Of a DNA stretch of 64,000 bases, positions 46,001 through 57,358 are shown piece after piece (the first letter of the stretch is position 1; the number at the start of each line of letters is the position of its first letter). This DNA is from Aphelenchoides besseyi (lineage: Eukaryota > Nematoda > Chromadorea > Rhabditida > Aphelenchoididae), in the NCBI GenBank assembly GCA_024699855.1, contig JAMPIQ010000001.1:7192001-7256000 (forward strand), written 5' to 3'. The translations under genes were made by a program, and so were the position numbers. Below the pieces are notes generated by a model, which worked only from the letters and a program-made list of their open reading frames with translations, made no database searches and was not told where the DNA came from.

Positions 46001-49000
46001 GTCGCAGTGGGTGGTTATGATTGCTACTTTTGTACGTCGCATTCAATTAACGCGAATGAAAGCTTAAAAATCGCACTTCTTTTCACTTGACCATCTGCAA
46101 CGGGACTTCGAGTTGCTCAATGCGCGACTCGTCATTTTTGAATCCACGCTCATAAACTCGACGGAATGGGGACTAAAACGACTTACGAGCGGTATCCTCA
46201 GAACGAGCCGCCAGCTCGGCGGTTTTACTGCGAGGTTTTACGTTCCGTGAGCTTTTGATTGTGTGATCGTTGAACGAATGAGGCGAATCCTCCACGTTTT
46301 CCATTACAAAATATCCCACCACTGTGTTCCGTTAATTATCCGAATACGGAGTTTCATATTTCGGCGCTTTAGTGAAAATCGTATCGTTTTTGCTTACGAC
46401 TCAAAAACGATAACACCAAGGAATCCTTTCGTCTGCACCGCAACAGACTACTCGACTTTGTAGTTCGCGAAACCGTTGCGCAAGACGTTCCAATGACTGA
46501 AAGTAAGCGAGTGTTTTTGCGAAGGGACGATCGGGCGTTCGATTCGCACTGTTGACCGCAGTGTTCGTGGTCTTCGGCTTCTCATTTGCATTTCCACTTT
46601 CGGTCGTGAGATCTTCTTTTAATCTCCGCGTCTTCTTCTTCTCAAATTGCGCACTTTGGCCACTGGCATCGGGTATTAGATTCGGAAGGATCAACCGCGT
46701 TCTCGTGGGAATTTTGACGTCTTTTGTTTTCCATTTCCAACGACCATTCGAAGCTCCGCCTTTTCGCCGCAATTGCCTTCGGTTTTCCGTTCATTAGCAC
46801 TGCGATCCGAAACTGCGATCCGATGATTTTGCGTGTTCGTCGTCCAAAATTTACGATTCGTGTTGCGGTGTGATTTACGAGCGATCGTCGATGATCAGCA
46901 AACGTTTCGGCTTTAATCTCCTGCATACTTCTTTGTTGACGGCCAATCGTTTTTGCGCTCACCATTCCGACGCTTCCAAAGCGTGAAAACGCGATCCCAA
47001 CGACTGCAATCTGCTCAACAAACAACTCGATTATACGAATCAACTTATTTCTCCGATCGTAGAAATATCAACAGTCGAAGTTCGAGAAATCCAATCGAAC
47101 GTCCTTGGCGACGCGCGTTCGACCCGCTTTCTGGTTCGAAGCAAAAGACGCTTTAGCCGCAAGTCGACGGCTACAAACGTCGTTGATTCCCGGGCTTTTG
47201 ACTGTTTATCTTCTTGAATCGACCTTTCGCTTGTTATCTCCGAAATTACGCAAACGAAAACACGGAAACTGACACGAAAACAAACGGCGGCCGTTGCGTC
47301 GAAGATTCGAATCAACGCGCCAAAAAAACTTGCGATTTCTTCGTTCTTTTTATTTGACGATAAAAATCTTCGCGTTGCATCGGGAACCCCAACGAGCACC
47401 ATTGGCGAGGGTTTTGATTTGCAGGTTCGAAGGCATTCAAATTCGTTGCCATCTGTCCGACTTGTTCAACAGGAAGTTTTGTGTTGTAAACATCGACGGT
47501 TTAAACTCAAGTGCAAGTTGCAACCAAAAACCGGAATCCCGTCGGTCTTCCAATTGAACCCGATTGATAATTAGTTTCAGCGGTTTTTAGATTCACTAGT
47601 CGTTTATCATTTTTCTCGTATTCTGTTTCGGCGCAAAATTTGTTTAAAAGTCTAAAGAGATTACGGTCAACGAATAGCTAAGAGTCTTCTACGCACTTCG
47701 TTCCAAATTCGTTCTCAGACATCTGCCCGCAGGCAAAAACAACCACCGGAACTATTCTACCTCAACCTTTTAACATTTACGTTGTGATCAGTTGGATTCG
47801 AAGACGAATTTGCTGTTCTCTCGAGTTAATTAAAAGGAACTTTCAGTTTTTTGTCTTCCGATTTGCGCACTCCATGAACGATCGGGGGATCTGAAGATGC
47901 GGAGAAGACTGTCGCTTCATCGCCGTCAAAACTTTTGATTCTCGCCCTCTAAAGTCTCCTAAACGTTCGCGCGCTGCTCAAAATCGCTCGCCATAAGGTC
48001 GAGGGACAACTTTTCAGTTCTCCATAATTTGCGAACGCCGTCTGAGTCCACGACGAGTACTCTGAGTCTTCCGCCCTGTTTTCTATTCCTGTTTTTCCTG
48101 ATTACCACTCCATTCAAGACCAGCTAAACGCTCTTATGCCTTTTATTGCGTGATTTGTATAGTGAGTAATGGGTTTTTCAATTTTAGTGCCTCTGTACGT
48201 GAAGTTGAAATTCCAAGTGGTCATCGAAATCGACAGTCGTCCCCTTCACATGCAATGGAACATCGGACATTAAAACAACGCGAGAACTTTGTGTCCGGTC
48301 GTCGTTCTCCTCCCGATCCCGCTCACATGCAGTCGCTTCACGAACTCGTTCAGTCGATCGAAGGACTTCAACAGAATACCGGAACAAACAAAAACAGTCG
48401 AAATAGCTCGTCGACGTTGAGTAAAACACGAGGAGCCATGAGTCAAGACAACACTACGGATACGACCGTTGATCTTCCACCACCTGCTCGTATTACTCCG
48501 TACTCGGGAATTAAACCACAGGTTTGTTTGTTTTTTGATTTCAAACCTTGCAACTCGCAAAAACATTCCAACTGGCCGGACATCGTAAAATTCCGCTTGT
48601 AATTCGATAGCTTCGTTCCAACTGACCTTTGAGTCGCTTTTTCGATCTGAGATCCGTGGCAGGAAGTGCCCGTTTTTCGCGATTCGTCTGACCATCGGCA
48701 AAAATCAGCTGCTCCATCACTTTTCATTGTTCTCCTTCCACACACTCTTTGCCACATGGTTTTTTGTCTATATCGTGTTGAAACGAACATTAATTTCTGT
48801 CACACTTTCTCACGGAATCGGCTCGTTTATCACCGGCAATCGAACAATCTTTTTGTTACTTCGCTTTTATTTTTGGACTCTTGATCTGAAGTTTTGATTG
48901 CGTTCCGTTTGATCTTTTGGGTTTTCCTCCCACATCGTCTGTTCAAATTGAGATGCATGCATTAGATTGGTTGGATTGTTTTTGCTTGGTAAGAACACAT

Positions 49001-51087
49001 TGGATTTCCAATTAGCACTTGATCGTTTGCTTAATTTATTCGTTTCAGGACAACGGAATCATTCGACCAATAGCCTTCCGTCCGTTAGCTCAAAACTCGG
49101 GAGTCAAACGGGCATCTGATCGTCAATCGAACAGTCCCGACGGAATGCTTCCAACTTTCTACAACAAGTCGAATTTGACCATCGAACAACATAAACAGGC
49201 GTTGAAGTAAGTCATGTGCTTATGAGTCGTTTTAGTTTCGGTTTTAAGAGATCACTCTCGTAGTATTGGAAATCTGAATAATCTTTCTGCGCCCCGCTCT
49301 CGACATCCTCTTCATCAGCCGTCTACCAGGTTTGTGTTTTTACTGAATGGACTTTTGCTTTGAACCCCAAAGTTTAACATTTGGTCCAAAGAACTTCACT
49401 GCGACGCTCCGAATGCCGTCTTTTAAGAGTTTGTTGCGTAAAATTGTTGTGCAAAAGCGATTGATCTTCGAAATGTCATCAAATTTCAATTTTCAATATA
49501 CGAAAACAATGACGGAAACATGAACCGCGGAGAATTTCCACTCAATTATGATCCTCGAATTCGAGACAATTGTCATCCACAAGCGACTGATTGTCCGTTT
49601 TAAGTTGCTATTGCTTTTCAGTTCTTCGAGCCAACTGTTCGCTGGAAAATCGATCGGCTCGTTGCCAACAAGCAATGACGAGAATGATTATGACACCGTG
49701 CCTGAATATATTGATCGAAACAAGTGTTTTGGTATGTTCAGTAAATGATGGAAAAAACAATTTTTTGTTCAGATGATCAAAACCGAAGTGAAACATATTC
49801 TTCAATTAATTCGTACCACACTCATCATAATCGAACTCATAGTCAAAATGCTCCGGGTATTCGCAATCCGAGTACCTACTTTACATCTCTCAACGGCGGT
49901 GGAAGTACTACAACTTCATCACAGTTCACAAGCAGCAGTGCATCATCCACCGGTTCGACCAATTCGCCGCCATCAAATGGATTGAAAGTAAGTTTTTGAG
50001 TGTGCGATTCATTAATCTGTTCTCCGTTGCAGAAATCGATCAGTGGAAGTCAACAAAATTTGCCGCGTCAATCCAACGGTCAACATATTACGCCATCACC
50101 CGATTCAGGAATCATTGACTATGAGGTGATTTTTAACTCAATTGGCCCGTCAAGTAGTATGCGGCCTACGAGAGATCTTCTGTTCTTGTCTCCTTGCGAA
50201 CACAATTCACATTTGTTTCTCGCTCTTGTTGCGCTTTGATCTCAAAACCACTTGTTCTTTGCGGATTAACAAAAACGCTTTTCAGAGTTTAATTCGAGAC
50301 AAAGAAAACGAACTGCACAGCGTTCGACAGGTCAGTCGGTTTCTTGTTTTCGATGTTCAAGTTCTTTTAGGCAATGGAGACTAACGAAAGTGTTTTGATT
50401 CGTGTCTACAATGAAAAGGAACGACAATATCGGGAACAAGTTGCCGACTTGAAACAAAAACTGATGAATGCTCAACAGGCAGAAAATGCCCTTCGCAAAC
50501 AACTGCGACAATCCGACGATCATCGGGCTCAACTGCAGAAATCAGTTCAGTCGTTGAATGACGAAAAACTGAGTATGCAGCGACAGTGCGTGAAAATCGA
50601 ACGAGAACTTCAACAGTTGCAATCTCGATTAGACGAACAACGACCATGCGATTCGTGTCGTCGTAATCAAACTCAACAGTCACAGTCGATTTACGAGAAC
50701 AACGGGCAATCAATGGGCAAACCCGTGCCGGCACCTCGTTCGTTGACCAAGGTTTGTTAACAACAACGTTCTGCTAATCCATTCCCCAACTTTAGGAACC
50801 ATCAGCCGATCGTGAACTGCGAAGTGAGTTGCACGAAATGCTGAAATCTGAAATTTGTGCGTTGCGCAATGAACTTCATCAGCAAGTCCAAATATTCGCC
50901 GAGGAGCGCAGAAGATGGGAGGCTGATCGAAACGTAAATAATTGCAATATTCTGCTTTTACAAACGCTTATTTCAGAGTGTAACTCATATGTCAGATTCG
51001 ACTCAGTTGAATAACAATCTGCCGGGAATCAAACCGAGTGCTTTCGCCCAACATCGCAGTTTGTCCGAAAAACGTCCGATGCTTAGT
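40054..51087 (+). CDS. LZTS/Fez1-like coiled-coil protein (1008 aa, long introns)
   Basis: Sixteen exons: 40054-40145, 40190-40447, 41012-41167, 42587-42719, 43018-43526, 44762-44989, 48188-48521, 49049-49206, 49264-49329, 49622-49731, 49773-49987, 50033-50125, 50286-50330, 50371-50751, 50796-50933 and 50977-51087. They total 3027 nt in one frame. An in-frame ATG at 40009 could extend the N-terminus. The first two thirds is disordered, Ser/Pro/Thr-rich and basic. The C-terminal third is coiled coil (RDKENELHSVRQ, MEtNESVLIRVYNEKERQ, LRSELHEMLKSEICALRNEL), resembling the Fez1/LZTS family of cytoskeletal or synaptic scaffolds. The family call is tentative. Introns reach 3.2 kb (44990-48187), far above the local norm, and may hold regulatory elements. 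AATAAA lies near 51288. Confidence 0.6.
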
Positions 51088-51697
51088 GCCGATCGTTTGA
51101 TCTAATGAGCTACATGTGCCTATTAATTGACAACTTCGTAATTCAATCCACAAACTTCTAAGGTCCATTGCTTGTTTTTGCATTTTATTTGTTAGTTTGT
51201 TGTACATTTGATGTAACAACCGATCATTCAATACGACCCTTTTGGCTTTGAGTACCATGTCGATTGCTTCTGTGCCATTAAAGCGAAAATAAACGTTAAA
51301 ACAAACTGAATGCTGTTCTTTAGAACAACAACAGTCCTTCAAACACAAAGAATAGGATAAAGCTGACTTAAAATGAGTGGTTTAATAGTTGAAAATTAAA
51401 GTTTTTACATTGATGAAGATCATCGATTTGAAAGAAAGTCAACGAGGTCCTTATTTGTATGTCCATCTAATACGAAGATAATTTATGAGCTTTTAGATCC
51501 TGAAAACGCACTTCGATAAGATAACTAAACTGCAAAGTGTTAGTCTGAGTGTTGAAAGAAAGTTCGTGTTCTTGATTTTAAGAGACTTTTTGTAGTAAAC
51601 ATCCAAAATGTCGTGATCACAATTTCGTGGAAATTGCTGCGAACCACGCCGACAGAACCGATCTTATACATTCACGCGACCAATTATCAAAATAAGT
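51088..51697. other. convergent 3' regions
   Basis: 3' UTR of the LZTS-like gene (AATAAA near 51288, plus strand) meets the 3' flank of taspase-1 (minus). The minus ORF 50992-51348 overlaps the last exon and looks like a shadow. Confidence 0.45.
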
Positions 51698-52846
51698 TTA
51701 TAAGCGAATTAAATACGAATCAAATCTGATAGACTGAGAGTTGGACAGTTTCGAGAGTTGATGAGAAATGTTATCGTTTTCAACGAAAGCAAAAGGAAAA
51801 TGACGAACGTTGTGAAATGTGATTAGTTCAACGGTTTCGTCTTCACGAAAAGCCACAAGTCCACCGATTTTGCGTTTTGATTTCGGAAAAACGCTTAGAA
51901 GTGGAGACTCAAGGAAACCGTCTGTTACACATTCTGATAACACGGACAGAAGAATAGACTCGTCGTTCCTAGAAATCGGATTAGTGAAAAGATGCCTTAA
52001 GGAACGAACATTTCGAAAACTTTTTCTGATATTCTTTGTGCTAATCTTGTGCGTACGATTGCTTCTCCGGAACCGGTCAATGTGATTCCAACGGAACGAT
52101 TGTCACGGTGCTCCGCCCAAACTCCTGCACCAAAAACAACCGAGTGGCCCAGTCGTCCGCATTGTTTGTGCTGAAAATCTTGTAAAGAAATCAAAACCAC
52201 ATCTCACCTGAATTCCACCAGAAGATATGCACGATTCGACCTTCCCGGACTTCTAGATTTGATGATCTTTAATTTACGATTGCTTCTAAGATACCGAAAT
52301 CGAAATCGCTCCCACTGTATCGTGTAGATAATCTTCCGTTTTCTTGAACAACCGTTTTGCACGCTCTGTAATCAGCTTTTGATTAGAACATGTTGGCACA
52401 TCTTCATCATTTTGGGCCATCAAATCGGCTCCGTTGCCTACGACACTAATTGATGGAAGAAGTTGAAAGTCTGAAGTAAGCTGTTTCATCGCCAATTTCT
52501 TTGCCTAAAAATAACAGTAAGCTGTGAGGTTCTCCAACTTTCTCACCAATATGCTCGGATGAGGCGAATTGGACAGAGCGCCCACAGATCCGAACGACAA
52601 CTTTTCAGACGTCATAAATCCTGCTTCGCATTCGACAGTTCCTGCGACTGTTAACGAAGAACCGACACCGCAGTTACTCAGACCATCAACTTCCAGATGC
52701 TGAAGAGACAATCTCAGAGGCAGAAATCTACGTCCATTTACCTTGACAGCTTTCAAAACGTCCAAAGAAGCGACACGAGCAGCCTTCGAACAAACGTTTT
52801 CCAATCCATTTTGTTTCAATCCAACTCCTGCATGAACCGCCAACAT
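51698..52846 (-). CDS. TASP1: taspase-1 (threonine aspartase)
   Basis: ATG at 52846 (MLAVHAGVGLKQNGLENVC); last exon ends at 51698. Motifs: GLSNCGVGSSLTVAGTVECEA, SFGSVGALSN, then the autocleavage site HDTVGAISI, whose Thr becomes the N-terminal nucleophile. After it come ESCISSGGIQ, CGRLGHSVVFGAGVWAE and TLTGSGEAIVRT. The enzyme is an Ntn hydrolase that self-cleaves before Thr and then cuts substrates such as MLL-type proteins and TFIIA after Asp. The C-terminal exon (from about 51965) is divergent. Introns are about 40 bp. Some internal edges, chiefly near 52000, were not fixed. Confidence 0.9.
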
Positions 52847-53098
52847 TTCTCTAATTGTTACTTAAAAGATGTTCAAGTTTCTCAATTACAAGGACTTTAA
52901 CCGTTCTCTTATCACGAATTCAATTTTGTAACTCACGATAAAGTCCAACTTTTGGTTTCTTTTTATTAAATAATAAACTACAACAAACAACATAATCGTT
53001 AATAAAAACGTTAATTTAAAAAGTTAATTCAACCATATACGCCGTGCTGACAGCGAGATAAAGAAAATACGATCATATGATCAATTCGGCAATTGGTC

Positions 53099-56000
53099 TC
53101 ATGCGTTGAAGCGTGTACCAGCAAGGCGGGAACCCGAGTAACCCAATTCCTTGGTCAATTCATCGTAGTTAAATACGCCCTTTTCCATCACGAACTTGCT
53201 TACAAAATTGCTCGCATCGGGTCGTCGTTTGGAATTACGGATGGCGTAAAGTTCGTTGTAAATATTTTGACCACGTTTAGCCGTTTCATGAGCCACATAA
53301 ACCGGCGCAGGCAAAGAAGTTGCAGTTGCGCTGACTTGATGCATGTTGGAAAGACAAACCATGAGTTGTTGCATATCCTCCATAGACATTCCAAGCTCGT
53401 TGGTTACAACACCGTATTGAGGCATCTTTGGTACTCCCTTGAGCGGATAGTGCGACTAAGAAACAAAAAAGTTTAGTCTAATGAATTCATTGCTTACTTG
53501 CAAGTAGAACTCGGGTTGATCAATGCGAGTTACACCACTGTCAATGACATCACCAGGGTTTGTGTTGGTGATGTCTTTTCCATTCTCGCGATAAAAACGC
53601 TTTTGATGTTGTTTGGTGCAGACAACAAAAGTGATTTTGCAAGACAAATTAGCGGTTTCCTATAAATCAAAAACAATTTCTATCGAAAACACGACTACTT
53701 ACGGCAGTATTTGGTATTCCATTGCGCCAACCAGCACGGATTGCCGGCAATTCAAGGTTAGCTGCCATGCTCATTTGTCCTTCTGAGAGTCCATCGCGTA
53801 CAACGATGATACGTTTCGGTCGACGTCCATGTTTCACAGCCATAGCGACGATGTTGGCAACCGCTTTGGTCAACGATTGTTCATTGATGGCTTCTTTGCA
53901 TGTTTGCTGAAGTTAACGATAAAAGCCATATTGAACACAGCGAAGAACTAACTTGATAGAAGAAATCACCAATAAACGCAAACGGATCAGCACCTTTGTT
54001 GGCGCAAATGCCGACCACTAAAATCACGTTGACTTATTGACCCACAAGAATTTTGAATTACCCGATGGATGACGATTTTCTGGAGGATCTACGTCACCTT
54101 CGTACGCTTTGTTGAACATATACTTCTCGGTTCCATTCATCTTCTTCGGGTGCGAGACGTCCATTCCAATGACCAACAAATCAACGCAATTCAAACTGTA
54201 GTTCTTCAATTGCTGTGGGAATAGAGCAACATAATTCAAACCTAAACACGCAGAACAATCAGTGAAATCAAAAGTTAAACAAACCAAAACATTTTGCGTT
54301 CAACTTCATCGCGATATTCGTAAGAGTTTGAGGCTGAGCATCGAGATTCTTGGCGACCACATGTTGAGTCAGAATCTACAAATCAAACGGTTTGAGCAAC
54401 AAACAGAAAATAACCTCATAATGTGTTTCATAAAGTTTCAATTTGTCATGAAACTTTTGGTTGACGTCGTCAATGTAGAGGATGAATTGTAAATTTCCCT
54501 TGTTTTTATCGAAAACATCTTGAAGATTGTAGACGTTAATCGAAATAAATTCTTTCGGTTGCTCTATGACCATTCCCAAAGCACGGGCTTTGGTAAGCAA
54601 ATTTCTAATGAAACCTTGAACCTTATTGGAAGAAAATTTGTTCTCGAAAACCACAATCCAGTTCTTGAGTTTATTGGAAGGGTTGATAAACTTTCGTTTG
54701 ACAGCTTCGTTCATCCAGGCGCCCTGAAATACAAATCATTGTTTGTTAACATAAAAGAAAGCATACCTTTGGATCTGTTTTGATGACAGCGTCTTTATAT
54801 TGGATGCTTGGAGTTTGTCGTTGATTGATCTTGACTTTGTTTGATTCGATATCCAAACTGACACCAAAATGGTTGAGAAAAGCGGCCGAATCGCCCGTTG
54901 CCAATTTTAGCACTTGCTGTTGAACGTACGCGTAACGTTCCTTTGCTTGAACCGAATTCTCCTAAACCCAGTTTACAAATAAAATACTCAAAACGGAATC
55001 ACAAACCATCAACAATTGTCGACTTGCTTGACCGTGAAGCTTTTCAATAGGAACCAATTGACCATGGAGAACTTCGAGTGCTTCAATCGGATAAACAACC
55101 TTTGAGTTCTTTGGACCGGCGGGACGAACGCCACGCCATTGTGGATTCTGGATTGTGAGGTTGTGTTTTTCCTTCATGAATTGCGGTAATGATTTGCCCT
55201 GAACTGATAGTTTCTTGCTAGTTAAAGGCTGATCATCCAAATATCCGAAGACGAATGTGCGCGACGGGTCGTACGAGACAACAACACGTACACCTTTCAT
55301 GTGATTTTCAAATTTCTTTGTGGGGTCCTGGTATTTTGCTCCCGGTTCGTTCAAGAACTCGGAATAAATATCACTAAGTTTTTTGTTAGCGAAGAAAGCC
55401 GTTCGTTTCACTAAAATCAGAAATCCAATTACAAAACAACACGACTCCAATACTCACTATCAACAACAAGTAATGCGCATGTTTTTCCCTTATCATCGTT
55501 GGTGACTCGAACTCCCTTCTTGAAGCCAACACGCATATCCATTCCAGGGACCAAATATTTGGTTCGATTCTCAAACAATGTTCCAACACTGACGTTTTGG
55601 TATTCGCGACTAAAACAACCGCTATTTAATCACTAATAGATGAATAAAGACTTACGAGTTGATGAAGAACTGCGAAGTCAAGAGCTCCAAGAATGTTCGA
55701 ACAGAACGATCTGCTTGAACGGACACGTCGTTGACCAAAGCCGAACTCAAATTCGAATAATCCAATTTTGGAATCGATTCGTTTGGAGTGATCTACAAAC
55801 GCACTAGTAAGATTTCAGTTCGAACTTACCGTCACATAGACCGGTTCATTTTTCACAAACTTTGCCGTCTGTTCGAGCATTTGATTTGGTTTAATGGTAG
55901 TCGTTTGCTAAAATGACATTCGTTAGTTCGTTAACGAACTAAGTTTCTTACGCGTTGAAGTTTGATTTCCTTCGTGGTGTAGAGCGTATGTTTGCCATCG

Positions 56001-56342
56001 TAAACATACTTGCAGTCGCGTCCGGCTCCGAAGTGATCGGTTAATGTGTAGAGCGTTTCGATAAGCTCATTACAAGCTTGTCGTTGGGCGGTACGCATAC
56101 CGTCATCGTTTTGCTTCGTATAAATTTTTTGCGGTCGAGGTTCGACTGCCGGCTTTATGATGTCGACATCATATCTGTAATTATAAACATAAACACATAA
56201 CGAAAGCTTTCACGTACCGATAGACGACCATGTTCGGCTTGACGTTCAATTTGTAGATCGTTGATCGTCCGTTCTGTGAGCCGACGTAGTTCAGCTTTCC
56301 CAGCTCCATTATGGCTAAACCGTTGGTAACGCTTTCAACCAT
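53099..56342 (-). CDS. Argonaute (PAZ-PIWI), catalytic residues present
   Basis: ATG at 56342 (MVESVTNGLAIM), preceded by a TTTTCAG acceptor; stop at 53099. The N-terminal and linker regions lead to a PAZ domain (about 54960-55450: FLNEPGAKYQDP, NLTIQNPQWRGVRP). The PIWI domain carries VIGMDVSHP (first Asp), a candidate Glu finger in QTCKEAINEQS, VVRDGLSEGQ (second Asp) and PAPVYVAH (His). So a DEDH slicer tetrad appears intact. EFYLQSHYPLKG is closer to the worm-specific (WAGO-like) style than to miRNA Argonautes, though the clade cannot be fixed by eye. It would bind small RNAs and may cut targets. Multi-exon with introns of 40-60 bp. The protein ends RFNA instead of the usual YFA. Confidence 0.88.
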
Positions 56343-57358
56343 GCTGCCGAAAGTTTTCTGAAAATCATTTCGGAGTAAACAACAACAGTAAATTTCGCGT
56401 CAATGTGGCACGAAATCGAATCTGTGCGATCAAATGCGAAGATGCTGTGGTATGAAAAAGCGAATTGAAAGGCCGGAAAACTGCGCTTTAAAGAAAAGTC
56501 ACTTGTGGACTAAAAAATGACTGTTCGCCGTTTTCCCATTTCCATAACAAAAAACGCAATCGATTCGAGTCGATTGCCGGGACGATAGTGCGCTCGTAGA
56601 AAGCAAACGCGTGTTTTCCCACAAACGCGGCAGCGGGCGCAAAATGTTCTGCTCTGGGGCACGCAGTCGTCGAAAGCAAAGCGTTTCCGCGAAAAAGGCA
56701 CGAAAATGCGTACGAGAAGCAGCAAAATTGTGCAAAAAAACTCGCTTCCGCATCTCAGACGAACGTAAAGAAAACGCCAAAGAACGGGGAATCTGTTCGG
56801 ATCGAGGGCAAATCGACGTCGAGCAAAAACAGTCGAACGCAGAATTCCAACGCAATTAACCACACGGACGTTCGGCGGATTTACTTTGCAAGTTGCTGTG
56901 AATATTTTCGAGTATAAACGTCACAACAAAGAAATAGGATCTAGGCTACGTAAAACTTCTTCCGGTGATTTGGACGAAATTGGCGCTTGGAGAGAGAGAA
57001 AGCGCGTATTCAAGGACAAGAACCAAAAACATCGGAAATTGTACGTTCCCGAAACCGTCAAATTATATGCGCCGTCTCGTATTCGGTTTGAATTGTGACC
57101 ATTTGGACGACCGAATTCTTTTCGCTTGTCGACTTCACACAACCAAACTCCAGGACTGATTGATGACTTGATCCCGTTGTTTAGACCCGAATTAAGGCTC
57201 AAGGCTATCGGCCTCTTTATCACACGTCCGCGGATTTTAATTCGTGGATCTTTTAATCACGAGCTTTCAAGCAAACAGTGGATCTTATTCTCAGCTGATC
57301 TTTGAATTTGCAGCTCAAGAAATGGAGAAAGTCATTTGAATTCTTCCGGTCATCCCAA
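56343..57358. other. divergent promoter region, about 1 kb
   Basis: Separates the Argonaute gene (minus) and the LEV-9-like gene (plus). Several ORFs of 60-118 codons occur on both strands in the 56488-57223 interval but none shows domain content or splice logic. Confidence 0.4.

Noticed and set aside
46401..47557. Long minus and plus ORFs in the 3.2-kb LZTS-gene intron
   Set aside because: They overlap each other on both strands, have no domain content, and are Arg/Lys/Phe-rich in the way random frames are here.
56488..57223. Several 60-118 codon ORFs between Argonaute and the LEV-9-like gene
   Set aside because: Overlapping frames with low-complexity Arg-rich translations; no homology recognised.
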